In this document: positions 46,184 to 55,332 of the stretch, piece after piece
Position numbering within the stretch: position 1 is the first letter of the stretch
Layout of the letters: each line of letters opens with the position of its first letter
Origin: a bacterium
GTDB taxonomy: Bacteria > Zixibacteria > MSB-5A5 > WJJR01
Direction of reading: 5' to 3'
DNA length: 64,000 bases
Assembly (NCBI GenBank): GCA_021813505.1
Contig: JAKAKI010000001.1
Coordinates: forward strand, 1-64,000
The notes under the pieces: generated by a model
What the model saw: the letters and a program-made list of their open reading frames with translations, nothing else
Database searches by the model: none
What the model was told of the DNA's origin: nothing
Translations under genes and position numbers: made by a program

Positions 46184-47092
46184 ATGCTGACCGGGATTCA
46201 CTTCCTGTTGACCTACACGTGTACCAGCGAATGCGATCATTGCTTCCTCTACTGCAGCCCCGATGCCAAGGGCACTTTCACCAAAAGCCGCATAGCGGAT
46301 GCACTCGATCAGGCCGCCCAGATTCCATCCGTTGAGTGGGCTTACTTCGAGGGTGGCGAGCCGTTCATGTTTTATCCGCTCATGCTCGATGGAATCCGGA
46401 TGGCGCGCGGCCACGGTTTCCAGACAGGAGTTGTGACCAACAGCTACTGGGCCACCTCGATGGAAAACGCGCTTCTCTGGCTCGAACCGTTGGGTGATCT
46501 GGGCGTGGCCGATCTGAGTCTGAGCGATGACGCGTTGCACTACGGCGAGGGAAACGACACTCCGGCGAAGATTGCACTCGCGGCCGCGCAGGTGCTCGGA
46601 ATTCCCGCGTCAGCGATTTGTATCACGGCGCCGGGAGTGGCATCGAATGCGGATAATCCTGGAGTCAAAGGCGCCCCCGTGACCGGTGGAAATGTCCGGT
46701 TTCGCGGACGGGCGGTGGAGAAGCTGTCGGCTGGCCAGCCACGCCGGCCATGGCAGGACTTCCGGGAGTGTACGCACGAGGAGCTGCAAAGTCCCGAGCG
46801 TGTTCACATCGATCCATTCGGCAATGTACATATCTGCCAGGGGTTGCTCATGGGCAACATGTGGGAAGTCCCTCTCGCGAAATTGATCGCCGCGTACAAG
46901 GCGGACCGTCACCCGATTTGCGGGCCATTGCTTCGCGGCGGGCCGGCGGAATTGGCGCGGCATCACGGCGTCATACCCCAAAACGGGTATGTCGATGAAT
47001 GTCACTTGTGCTGGGAGACGCGCAAAGTTCTGATGGAGCAGTTCCCGCAATACCTCGCGCCCAAGCTGGTGTACGGAATCACCGAAGGTTAG
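46184..47092 (+). CDS. Radical SAM protein with C-terminal Cys cluster
   Basis: A 302-residue enzyme. The N-terminal cluster motif is C-x3-C-x2-C in YTCTSECDHCFLYC, followed by the SAM-binding EGGEPFMFYPLM segment. The C-terminal part resembles a SPASM/twitch auxiliary iron-sulfur domain: HIDPFGNVHICQGLLMGN and later VDECHLCWETRK. Such proteins modify peptides or cofactors; the target is unknown and no precursor peptide was seen nearby. GGGGAGGATGC precedes the ATG. Confidence 0.85.
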   Translation: MLTGIHFLLTYTCTSECDHCFLYCSPDAKGTFTKSRIADALDQAAQIPSVEWAYFEGGEPFMFYPLMLDGIRMARGHGFQTGVVTNSYWATSMENALLWLEPLGDLGVADLSLSDDALHYGEGNDTPAKIALAAAQVLGIPASAICITAPGVASNADNPGVKGAPVTGGNVRFRGRAVEKLSAGQPRRPWQDFRECTHEELQSPERVHIDPFGNVHICQGLLMGNMWEVPLAKLIAAYKADRHPICGPLLRGGPAELARHHGVIPQNGYVDECHLCWETRKVLMEQFPQYLAPKLVYGITEG

Positions 47093-47348
47093 GATTTCTC
47101 GCGTAGTGGTATTGTTCGCCTGCGAATAGGTGGGCGGAGCCCACCCTACCAGCGGCTGAAGAACCGCCATCGATCAAGTCGAAAGCCTGATTATTGGGTG
47201 CCACGGACAAGGAAGACCGAGCGGCTCTTCTGCTCGGTCTTCCTTGTCCGTGTCTTTCTTCTGTCTGCGAGAAGAAGACACGGACACGCAGGTTCTCCAA
47301 AGAGCCGGAGAATCTGCTTGTCCGTGGCACCCCGCTTTGAGTGGACTG
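47093..47348. repeat. Repeat cluster between radical SAM and cysE-like genes
   Basis: Holds a GGTGGGC/GCCCACC palindrome (47128-47149) and an element bounded by GTGCCACGGACAAG and its complement CTTGTCCGTGGCAC (about 47199-47330) with nested hairpins (GACCGAGC...GCTCGGTC). The second family recurs at 58757-58884. The hairpins probably also end transcription of the convergent genes. Confidence 0.7.
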
Positions 47349-48290
47349 CTAAATCCCTGCGCCCGCGTGGAACTGCTCGTTCAACACCATTGCCTGCGTG
47401 ATGCGGGCTCCCGGCGGGACGCTGTGGGTCAGCCAGACATTGCCTCCGATTGAGGAGCCGCGTCCGATCGTGACCCGTCCCAGGATTGTGGCGCCGGAGT
47501 AGATGATCACATCATCCTCAACGATTGGATGCCGGGGAATCCCTTTGATGGGGTTGCCGTCGGCGTCGAGCGGGAAGCTTTTGGCGCCCAGGGTCACACC
47601 TTGATAGAGCCGCACGCGATTACCGATTACGCAGGTTTCGCCGATCACCACGCCGGTGCCATGGTCAATGAAGAATTCCTCGCCGATGGCCGCACCGGGA
47701 TGGATGTCGATTCCGGTGATGCTATGCGCATGCTCCGTGATCATGCGTGGCAGAAGTGGCACATTGAGGCGGTAGAGTTCATGAGCAATCCGCAGATTCG
47801 CGATGGCTTGAATGCCCGGATAGCAGAAGATCGCTTCGTCGGGGGACGTGGCCGCGGGGTCGCCTTCATAGGCGGCCTTGACATCGGTCGCCAAAAGGCG
47901 CCGAACCTCGGGAAGGCGCGCGAGAAACGCCTTAATGATCTCTCCTGTTTGTTCCTCGGGCACCGTGCCGCTTCCCGGATACTGCTCGTTGACAAACAAC
48001 AGGCAGCGTTCCACCTGTTCGCGTAGCGTGCGCAGCACACGGTCCAACGTCGCGCCGACGTGGTAACGCAGGCTTTCGGCCGCCAATTCCGACGTGCCGA
48101 AATAGCCGGGGAAGAGGACCGCTCTCAACCCTTCGACCACTTCAACCACTGCGTCTCGTGAGGGGAGCTTGTGGTCGCCGCCATTGGCGGCTTTCGTGTG
48201 CGCCAGGTGATCACTGGTCGAGCAAAGACGATCAACCACGCTTTCCAGCGAGGCGGGATCGATGACGGGTGAGGAATCTTGCGATTTCAT
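47349..48290 (-). CDS. cysE: Serine O-acetyltransferase (EpsC type)
   Basis: A 313-residue enzyme making O-acetylserine from serine and acetyl-CoA, the first step of cysteine synthesis. The C-terminal half is a left-handed parallel beta-helix of hexapeptide repeats (IHPGAAIGEEFFIDHGTGVVIGETCVIGN...GATILGRVTIGRGSSIGGNVW). The long helical N-terminal half (LRAVLFPGYFGT) marks the plant-like EpsC subgroup. The ATG at 48290 is chosen; a TTG at 48338 has a better Shine-Dalgarno (AGGAG) and would add 16 residues. Confidence 0.9.
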   Translation of the reverse strand: MKSQDSSPVIDPASLESVVDRLCSTSDHLAHTKAANGGDHKLPSRDAVVEVVEGLRAVLFPGYFGTSELAAESLRYHVGATLDRVLRTLREQVERCLLFVNEQYPGSGTVPEEQTGEIIKAFLARLPEVRRLLATDVKAAYEGDPAATSPDEAIFCYPGIQAIANLRIAHELYRLNVPLLPRMITEHAHSITGIDIHPGAAIGEEFFIDHGTGVVIGETCVIGNRVRLYQGVTLGAKSFPLDADGNPIKGIPRHPIVEDDVIIYSGATILGRVTIGRGSSIGGNVWLTHSVPPGARITQAMVLNEQFHAGAGI

Positions 48291-48460
48291 TCGAAAAACC
48301 TGCCTGAGATCGGTTGGGTCGATCAGGCGGTCGGACAATTAGAACCGCCTCTCCTTAATATAACTTCGGCGTTTCGGGAGTGTTCCTGACTCGAACACCA
48401 ACGATCCGACCGTGTGGAATGCCGTTTGGCGAACCTTATTGGATATGGGGAGGGCAAAAT

Positions 48461-48557
48461 GGGAGGGCGAGGCTCCTGCCGGTCCTCTTCACGGGGGATA
48501 GTCATCTGGCCCCGACAAGAGGCTCGGCAGTCCGCCGTGGCGGATCGCCCTCCCTCC
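48461..48557. repeat. Dispersed palindromic element, GAGGGCGAGGCTCCTGCC family, degenerate copy
   Basis: Left arm GGGAGGGCGAGGCTCCTGCC at 48461-48480, right arm GCTCGGCAG...CGCCCTCCC ending near 48557, with insertions. Better preserved copies are at 58941-59010, 60160-60229 and 62071-62144. Confidence 0.6.
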
Positions 48558-48566
48558 CAGTAGCCG

Positions 48567-50846
48567 TCAGGTTTGGAAGAGGTATTGAATCTTCAGGAAG
48601 TACTGCCGTGCCGAGAGACGAGTAGTGGCCTTCTGGATTTGGTTGTCAAGGACCGTGAGACGGTCGTAATCGTACGTGGCTCCTGCATAGAAGGTCGAGA
48701 ATGAATTGAGCCGGTACGTGAGCAACGGATCAACGCTCCATTTCTTTCCAAACTGGTTGTACTCGCCCACGAGGCGCGCCGAGAATTCCCGGCTGAATTG
48801 ATAGCCAACCCTGGTCCGGGCGATGTACCCATCATAGAACAGTTGCCCGGTTTGGGCGTCACGGCTGTGTGTCCAGTCGACTGTGGGTTCGATGATCAGA
48901 CGCTCGACAGGCCGAAGCTCCGCCCAAAGACTGAGACTCGTTTGTCTGCCCACTCTTTGGTAGTCGTAGGCCACCTGATTGCCGTGCGATAGATATCCAC
49001 CAAATTGAAGGATGGCGTTCGGCCGTATGTTGAGGTTTTCTGAGACATTCCAAATATTGTTGAACTGCACACCCGAGAATCGTTCGCGGCTCGCCTGGTA
49101 GGAAGTCCACATCGAAAGCTGGGCGAAACGGAAATTGTTGCCCAACTGCAGGCTCACCCAGTCATTCTTGCGGGTACCGTCCCAATTCCAGATTCGTCCG
49201 GCATCCCCATAAGTTTGTATTGCGGAGAGGATAGTGCCGGAGGGCCGGAAGGTATGGTTGAAGGAGGCGATGGTGCGGCGGTCGGCATTGCGTGGCTGGA
49301 ATCCGTTGGCCGCCCGGTAGGTCGGCGTGCGTTGGTATGCTTGCAGCGATGCACCCGTGTTATGCGAATTGTAGAGCAGCGCCGACAGAAATCCGGTTCC
49401 CCAGAACTTCTCGCCATCAAACGCGGCCGTGTGCCGGCCCCGGTCAAACACATTGCCATTCAGATCCGCGGTCATGCTGGAATCGTGCGGTTCCGCCGTG
49501 TGCGTGGCGATGAACTGTCCGCGCAAATCGATGCTCTTGGTCAGGCGCAGGGCCGCGTCGAGGCTGGTAATTGTTCCGGAGCCGCCTTTGTCGATTCGCT
49601 GATCTGTCACGATGGCGCGGACGTGATTATTCGTGCCGAATGTCCTGCGCACGGCGAACAGGTTGTCAAACGTCTTTCCCAACGGCACATAGGCGGAGTA
49701 CTCCTCAAACGGCAGGATGCCGAGGCTCTGCCGGTCGTGGGCGGAGACCAATGAAAAGGCGGTGCGGCCGAAGTTCGCCGAAGCTTTCGCTGCGAAGTCC
49801 GGGCTGTTGATCGATCGGGTGTAGATGGCCGAGAAGTCGGTTCGGAAGAGATCCATCCCTTCCTGGAAGAACGGCCGCTTCTCCGGGTAGGAAAGGGCGA
49901 ACGTCGAGTTGACATCCACCTGTGAGGCGTCGGATTCAATCTGGCTGAAGTCCGGATTGTATGTCCCCTCGACGACGATATCCGAAGTGACGGCGTACTT
50001 GCCGCCGATGGACAGATCGCCGAATACGTCGCCGTTGGAAAACGTCGTCTTGGATCCCGTGTCCTGCAACGTGCCCGATTGATGCGCCACGAAGCTGGGG
50101 AGAATCTCCACGCCCCGTCCTGGTTTGACATTCTCAATTCCGGTCACGCTCCCCCATTTGCAGGGCCAGCACGATTCCTTCTTGTCGTAGCCCGCCCACG
50201 ACATCGAGTAATGCACCTCGCGCTGATGATGCCGGTAGAAGTCGAACTTCCAATTCTGCACGGCCTTGTCAGGGAATCTCAGGCCGGAAAGCGGGATCGC
50301 CATTTCCACCTGGTATCCCGAATCGGTGACTATCCCCGATGAGGCGAACATCAGATCGAAGTTCTGATCCTCCCCGTGTTCGGGTGTCCAAAGGGCATCA
50401 TATGGAATGCCATACGGGTTGAGATTAATGATGTATGCGCGCGAAGCGTCGCCGTAGGTGTCGAAGAAGAACCCGATATTATCATCGGAGAAGATGCGTT
50501 CCCGTTCGCAGTGAGAGGCGCGCACCGTCCCCTGAGGCGCGTAGCACACGGCCGAAAGATAGAGATGGTCGTCATCATAGGTGACAAATGCCTCGGTACG
50601 AACCGGAGGCCGCACTTCGTCCCCGGGAGAATGCTCAGTGAAGTCGGTGGCGGGTTGCAGCCCCTGCCAGCCGGCGTCACTCAAGTCACCATCGATCTTG
50701 ATCGCACTGGCGGCGCGATGGACTTGCAGTGTGGGGTGAATGTGTGGGACAAAAGAATCGGCCGGTGCATCGGCTGCAGTCGCGGAGCTGGAAACGGCTG
50801 CGACTACCAGTCCGAACAGTGCTAGTGTCAGTCTCGCTCGTGTCAT
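48567..50846 (-). CDS. DUF5916 outer-membrane-type protein with carbohydrate-binding family 9 domain
   Basis: A 759-residue protein: signal peptide (LTLALFGLVVAAVSSSATA), a CBM9-like domain in residues ~45-240 (IKIDGDLSDAGWQGLQPATD, then FVTYDDDHLYLSAVCY) and a long C-terminal beta-barrel region (GGKYAVTSDIVVEGTYNPDF, KRPFFQEGMDLFRTDF), ending in an aromatic strand (YFLKIQYLFQT). DUF5916 proteins are predicted outer-membrane proteins of FCB bacteria and relatives with unknown substrate. AAGGAG lies 5 nt before the ATG. Its length suits the family. Confidence 0.9.
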   Translation of the reverse strand: MTRARLTLALFGLVVAAVSSSATAADAPADSFVPHIHPTLQVHRAASAIKIDGDLSDAGWQGLQPATDFTEHSPGDEVRPPVRTEAFVTYDDDHLYLSAVCYAPQGTVRASHCERERIFSDDNIGFFFDTYGDASRAYIINLNPYGIPYDALWTPEHGEDQNFDLMFASSGIVTDSGYQVEMAIPLSGLRFPDKAVQNWKFDFYRHHQREVHYSMSWAGYDKKESCWPCKWGSVTGIENVKPGRGVEILPSFVAHQSGTLQDTGSKTTFSNGDVFGDLSIGGKYAVTSDIVVEGTYNPDFSQIESDASQVDVNSTFALSYPEKRPFFQEGMDLFRTDFSAIYTRSINSPDFAAKASANFGRTAFSLVSAHDRQSLGILPFEEYSAYVPLGKTFDNLFAVRRTFGTNNHVRAIVTDQRIDKGGSGTITSLDAALRLTKSIDLRGQFIATHTAEPHDSSMTADLNGNVFDRGRHTAAFDGEKFWGTGFLSALLYNSHNTGASLQAYQRTPTYRAANGFQPRNADRRTIASFNHTFRPSGTILSAIQTYGDAGRIWNWDGTRKNDWVSLQLGNNFRFAQLSMWTSYQASRERFSGVQFNNIWNVSENLNIRPNAILQFGGYLSHGNQVAYDYQRVGRQTSLSLWAELRPVERLIIEPTVDWTHSRDAQTGQLFYDGYIARTRVGYQFSREFSARLVGEYNQFGKKWSVDPLLTYRLNSFSTFYAGATYDYDRLTVLDNQIQKATTRLSARQYFLKIQYLFQT

Positions 50847-51478
50847 TGTAACTCCTTGTTCACCGCTGCCATCCTCCGATGGCAAAACTTCACCCTCGCC
50901 GCCGCCGATACTCCTCCGCGCCGGCCCGTGGGTCCCAGGCATTATTGGGACGCACTCCGCATTATCACATGGCACGGGCGGCAAGATCGCCGAGCTTCGA
51001 GTGACCTCAGGCGGCCCACTCGGCCGCTATCGCCCGCGCATTCGTATGACGTGATTTGTGCAGGAAAGGTTACACTTGGAGTGAGTATGATGGTGGCCAC
51101 GACACCGTGCGCACCCTCCGGCGAACCATGACTTCCGGGCCTGTTGAAGAACTTGTCCCCAACGTCGCGGTAGTTGCGCCGGGGGGAGGTTGCTTCGTCG
51201 CTCCCTCCGCCTTCGGCGGAGACGCTCCTCGCAACGACAACTGTGCCTTTGCATTGCCAACGACATGTGAGATGTCGTTGCGAGGCGCGGCTCTTTGCGC
51301 CGAAGCAATCTCCCCCTTACATAACTCCCGCTGATCTTCAGGGGACTTCTTCAACACGCCCTTCCGGGTTGGGGAAGCTTGAATCTGCCCAGGTTCGGAA
51401 GTCGCGAGATTCATTGAACACAGTTCAATTGTCGATTAGATTGACGCGACGAGAATCATGGCTGGATACGGGGAACGA
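50847..51478. other. Intergenic space with a dispersed element
   Basis: About 630 bp between divergent units. The core is the repeat at 51131-51370. Nothing else is recognised; the promoters are unclear. Confidence 0.4.
51131..51370. repeat. Composite repeat with terminal inverted repeats
   Basis: Outer arms TGTTGAAGAA...GTCCCC and its complement frame two inner palindromic units of the CGAAGCAATCT family (CTCCGCCTTCGGCGGAG and CGCGGCTCTTTGCGCCG). It resembles a small MITE-like or REPIN-like element. Related to the cluster at 13474-13662. Confidence 0.6.
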
Positions 51479-52165
51479 ATGGAACACTCGATCCTGATTG
51501 TTGAAGACGACAGGAGAATTGCGACCCTCATCGCCAAGAATCTGGAGGCGGCGGGCTTTCAATGCCACCAATCCTACGATGGCCCGCAAGCGCTGGCGGA
51601 ATTCGACCGGCTGCAGCCATCGCTGCTGGTTCTGGACATCATGCTTCCCGGCCTTGATGGTCTCGAAGTCACCCGTCGCATCCGGCGCAAAAGCAAGGTG
51701 CCGATCCTGATGCTCACAGCACGTAGCGGCGAAGGGGACAAGGTTCTGGGATTCGAGATCGGAGCCGACGATTATCTGACCAAACCATTCAGTACACTGG
51801 AATTGGTGGCCCGCGTGCGTGCTCTCTTGCGCCGGTCGGAGCCGCGGGAGCGGCAGGAGACCCTGGCCTTCCCCGGTCTGCTGATCGATCCCACCAAACG
51901 TGAGGCCGAGCGCGATGGCCAGAAGATCGCATTGACCACGCTGGAATTCGATGTTCTTCATTTTCTGGCGTTGCATCCGGGCCGGGTCTACACGCGTGAG
52001 GCATTAATGGGATATGTGTGGGGCGATGGCCGTGTGGTCGATGGCCGTTCCATCGACAGTGTCATCAGCCGCTTGCGCCGCAAGATCGAGGCCGACCCCG
52101 GGCATCCACGTTATGTGCAAACTGTGTGGGGCGCGGGATACCGTTTCGCGGAGACGTTCGAATGA
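51479..52165 (+). CDS. OmpR-type response regulator
   Basis: A 228-residue regulator: receiver domain with ILIVEDDRR, Asp51-like acceptor in LLVLDIMLPGLDG, Thr in LMLTAR and Lys in YLTKPF; then an OmpR/PhoB winged helix (ALTTLEFDVLHFLALHPGRV, VDGRSIDSVISRLRRKIE, VQTVWGAGYRF). It overlaps the histidine kinase gene by 4 bp (ATGA). The ATG at 51479 (GGGGA upstream) is chosen; 51458 is an alternative. The adjacent CpxP/Spy-like lipoprotein and exporter suggest an envelope-stress regulon. Confidence 0.93.
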   Translation: MEHSILIVEDDRRIATLIAKNLEAAGFQCHQSYDGPQALAEFDRLQPSLLVLDIMLPGLDGLEVTRRIRRKSKVPILMLTARSGEGDKVLGFEIGADDYLTKPFSTLELVARVRALLRRSEPRERQETLAFPGLLIDPTKREAERDGQKIALTTLEFDVLHFLALHPGRVYTREALMGYVWGDGRVVDGRSIDSVISRLRRKIEADPGHPRYVQTVWGAGYRFAETFE

Positions 52166-53628
52166 CACCGGCCCTTCGGCGCAGGAGTCTTTTCTGGACC
52201 TTCGCCGGTTCGTTCCTCGCTGTTCTGCTCATTGCCGCGATCATCCAGGGCATCATCGTGATCACGATCCTGAGACCGTTGTCGGCGCGGCTGGCCGAGT
52301 CGCGCGCCAATTTGCTGGCGGAACAGGCCGCAGAACGCGTGAGTTGGGCGCTCGGTGATTCGATTCATACCGACGTAGGATCGGTTCTAAGGGATTTTGG
52401 CCGGGAAAACCGTGGCGTCGCGGTCTTCTATCGTTCGAAGGATGGCCACGTCGTATCCGACCGCCAGATTCCACCTGGCGCCGACGATCGATTTCGTTCC
52501 CGATGGGACTCCATGTCAAGCCAGCGCATGGAGGAGTTCACACAGCGCAGTCCTCAGGGACCGGATCGCGGCCGGCGGCGGGTCGTCGTGCAGCAACCGG
52601 TCGTTGTCGGGGATGACACATCGGGACATGTGATGGTCGTTGCGTTCAATCGTGCCGGCGGGGGTTTCCGTGAACCCGCTCCCGGCTCGGGCTTGCTCCT
52701 GCTTTTGCCGGTGGCGATCCTGGTGGCCGGGATTGCCGGATTGATCATGTTCCGGGCAGTGGTGCGCCGGCTCCGGGCGCTCGAGGATCTGGCGCGCGAG
52801 GTGTCCGGTGGAAACCTCGGTGCTCGTGTGTCCGACCCTAGCTCCGATGAAATCGGGCGTCTGGCGCTTTCGCTCAATAGCATGACCGCATCGCTGGCGG
52901 AGGCGCGGGAGAGAATCCTGGCCAGTGACAGTCAGCGCCGCCAGTTGCTGGCCGACATCACCCACGAACTCGCCACGCCGCTGACCTCCATTCGCGGTTA
53001 CGCCGAGACATTGCTGCAACCTTCGATGCCGATCACCGAGGCGGAGCGCGATACCTATCTGAGCGACATCCTTCAGGAATCAGAGCGCATGGATCTTTTG
53101 ATCAATGATCTGCTCGAACTCACACGGCTGGAAGCCGGCGCTGTCGCGCTGGCAAAGGAACGCATCGACTGGGTGGCATTGGCGCGCAATATGGTGGTCC
53201 GGTTTCAATCGAAGTTCCGCGATGCCGCACTGACCCTGGCGTTTGCTGAGAGCGCCACAGAGGCATGGATCGACGCCGACGGCAGACGCTTGGAACAAGT
53301 CATTGAGAATATCCTGCTAAACGCCATCCGTTATGTGCCACAGGGTGGGAAAGTTTCCGTCGCCGTCGCTCGCAATGCCGCCCCCGGTGCGGAATCGTGG
53401 CAGATGATTGTAGCCGACGATGGCCCGGGGTTTGAGGCCGCTGATCTGCCGCACGTCTTTGATCGTTTCTACCGCGCGTCGACGGCGCGTTCGACCAGCG
53501 GCAGTGGCCTGGGTCTGGCGATTGTGCAGGAGATCGTCCGGCGGCACGGCGGCCAGGTGCGCGCCGAAAACGCCGAACCACATGGCGCGCGAATCGTTGT
53601 CGACCTGCCGGCAGCCGGCATTCCATAA
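52162..53628 (+). CDS. Sensor histidine kinase (envelope type)
   Basis: A 488-residue membrane kinase: transmembrane helix at ~9-37, a ~135-residue periplasmic domain (AERVSWALGDSIHTDVGSVL), second helix at ~175-200 (GLLLLLPVAILVAGIAGLIM), HAMP-like region, H-box LLADITHELATPLTSIRGY, then ATPase motifs N-box IENILLNAIR, VADDGPGF and GSGLGLAIVQ. It should phosphorylate the OmpR-type regulator in the same operon. Start overlaps the regulator stop (ATGA). Confidence 0.93.
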   Translation: MTPALRRRSLFWTFAGSFLAVLLIAAIIQGIIVITILRPLSARLAESRANLLAEQAAERVSWALGDSIHTDVGSVLRDFGRENRGVAVFYRSKDGHVVSDRQIPPGADDRFRSRWDSMSSQRMEEFTQRSPQGPDRGRRRVVVQQPVVVGDDTSGHVMVVAFNRAGGGFREPAPGSGLLLLLPVAILVAGIAGLIMFRAVVRRLRALEDLAREVSGGNLGARVSDPSSDEIGRLALSLNSMTASLAEARERILASDSQRRQLLADITHELATPLTSIRGYAETLLQPSMPITEAERDTYLSDILQESERMDLLINDLLELTRLEAGAVALAKERIDWVALARNMVVRFQSKFRDAALTLAFAESATEAWIDADGRRLEQVIENILLNAIRYVPQGGKVSVAVARNAAPGAESWQMIVADDGPGFEAADLPHVFDRFYRASTARSTSGSGLGLAIVQEIVRRHGGQVRAENAEPHGARIVVDLPAAGIP

Positions 53629-53930
53629 CAACTTCACCGATTCATCGGCGCAAGTTCCAATGACAGAGTGCGGTCCGCCTGGGTGGACGGTCAATCGTTC
53701 GTCGCCGCACGCCTTTCAGCGATAATGACTTATGGACAAGCCCAATCCCGCAGTCAAATACCCAATCTCTGCCACATCTCTGCAACATCGCAAGAGTATT
53801 AGTTTCTGTGAACAAAGGACATCCGAGAAGATTGCGAACGCAGCTTGGGGAAATGGACGCCACGGCACGCCGGATTGGGTGCATGGGACTGGCTGTGACG
53901 GCGAGTTTGGATTTCACGAAGGGAGGCAAT
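53629..53930. other. Intergenic space, nothing recognised
   Basis: About 300 bp after the kinase gene. An ATG at 53808 opens a frame into the next gene but lacks a ribosome binding site. No terminator is evident, so read-through into the lipoprotein gene is possible. Confidence 0.35.
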
Positions 53931-54950
53931 ATGAAGACACGGAACATGGGCCGGATGGCGGTTGCGACTCTCGGAATCGCGGTGCTCGCACTGGCCGGAT
54001 GTAACTCGGGAGGTTCATCGGCGGGTTCTTCCAACGCGGGGCTGGCAGTTGCATCCTCGCCGGCGGATTTCACAGCGGCGGCCGATTGGATCCCCACGAT
54101 TGCGGATCTTCGGGCGCATGTGCAGATGACCGATGCTCAAGCGGCGTCGGTCGATGCCGCACTGACAAACTGGCGTACCGCCGTCGCCGATCTCAGCCAG
54201 AGAATGCATGACGGTGAACGGCCCGATTTCAAGGCCCCAGGAGGCATCTTTCCGCCCGTGGCTGCATTCCTTTCCGAAGCGGGGAAAGCGCTCCAGACCG
54301 ATCAGTTTGTGGCCCTCGCCGGTTATCTGAAGACGATCAGGGATCAGCACAAAACAGAGATGGGCCAGATGCGTCAGCAGGCGGGTGATATGATGGCCGA
54401 CCGCAGGGTTCGCCGCATGGTGCGCCAGTTGAATTTGAGCGCCGATCAGGAGAAGCAAGTCCAGCAGATTTTGCAGGATTTCCGCACGGCGCGGATGCAG
54501 GCGTTCCAGGCACATCCGGGTGTACCTCCGGACTCGGCGGAGGTCCGCCGGGTGCGCGGGGAGCTTATGTCCCGGCTGGGTAGTGTTCTGACGGCCGATC
54601 AACTGGCGAAGTTCAAGAGCTTCCAGGAGAAGCGCCGGCACAGATGGAATGCCAACCAAGACGATCGGCGGAATATGGCCATTGATCACGGCGTCGCGAA
54701 GCTCCAAGGTGTGCTTCAGCTCAGCGAAGGACAGACGGCGCAGATTCGGCAGATTTTCGCTTCGATTCCACCGCTGGCGCCGGATGGTTGTGGGGAACCG
54801 ATGATGGGAGGTTTTCGGGGTGGCATGATTCCCGGGGGAGGGCCGTTGCTGAAGGCCCAAACGCAGATTCGTGAGATCCTTTCGCCGGATCAGGCCAGGC
54901 GATTCGATGCGGTGTTACAGTTGCTACCCGGTCGTCGGGCGAAGCCCTGA
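53931..54950 (+). CDS. Spy/CpxP-like lipoprotein with LTxxQ motifs
   Basis: A 339-residue lipoprotein with signal MAVATLGIAVLALAGC. It is helical with several LTxxQ-type motifs: MTDAQAASVD, LSADQEKQVQQIL, LTADQLAKFKSF, LSEGQTAQI, LSPDQARRF. Spy and CpxP of E. coli have such motifs and serve as periplasmic chaperones or feedback inhibitors of CpxA. The length here is about double that of Spy (~140). GGGAGG precedes the ATG. It lies 302 bp after a two-component pair and ahead of a MacAB-type exporter, so a stress-feedback role is plausible; inferred. Confidence 0.78.
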   Translation: MKTRNMGRMAVATLGIAVLALAGCNSGGSSAGSSNAGLAVASSPADFTAAADWIPTIADLRAHVQMTDAQAASVDAALTNWRTAVADLSQRMHDGERPDFKAPGGIFPPVAAFLSEAGKALQTDQFVALAGYLKTIRDQHKTEMGQMRQQAGDMMADRRVRRMVRQLNLSADQEKQVQQILQDFRTARMQAFQAHPGVPPDSAEVRRVRGELMSRLGSVLTADQLAKFKSFQEKRRHRWNANQDDRRNMAIDHGVAKLQGVLQLSEGQTAQIRQIFASIPPLAPDGCGEPMMGGFRGGMIPGGGPLLKAQTQIREILSPDQARRFDAVLQLLPGRRAKP

Positions 54951-55332
54951 CGCGAATCCAGGTCCGGCAATGGCACGTAATCGCAGAGGTGGCACCGGCT
55001 TGCAGGGGGTGTTGAAAGGCCTGCGAATCCGCGACGGGGGAACAGAGAGGTGGGCAAAGCCCACCCAGAGGGCAATTGTAGGGTGGGCCCGGCGGGTGGG
55101 CTCGGCCCACCGGTTCTCGCGGGAACGACCCAACGGCGGTATCTCAAAACGCTCTTACCAGCCTGCGCCATCCGCCACCTCCAATGTCGGGCAGAGAAAG
55201 CTTGCGCTCAGAGGTGAAATGGGGGAATACTGTCTATCGTACATCAAGCGGGTTGCGCTAATCATATAACAGCATAGGCGAAAGCGAGAATCGGTTCATG
55301 AGCTTTGTGTTGGCGGGAAGAGGCAGTTCCAG
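54951..55332. other. Intergenic space with GTGGGC palindromes
   Basis: Two GGTGGGC/GCCCACC units at 55049-55112, family of 20335-20355. A promoter for macA is not evident. Otherwise nothing. Confidence 0.45.
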
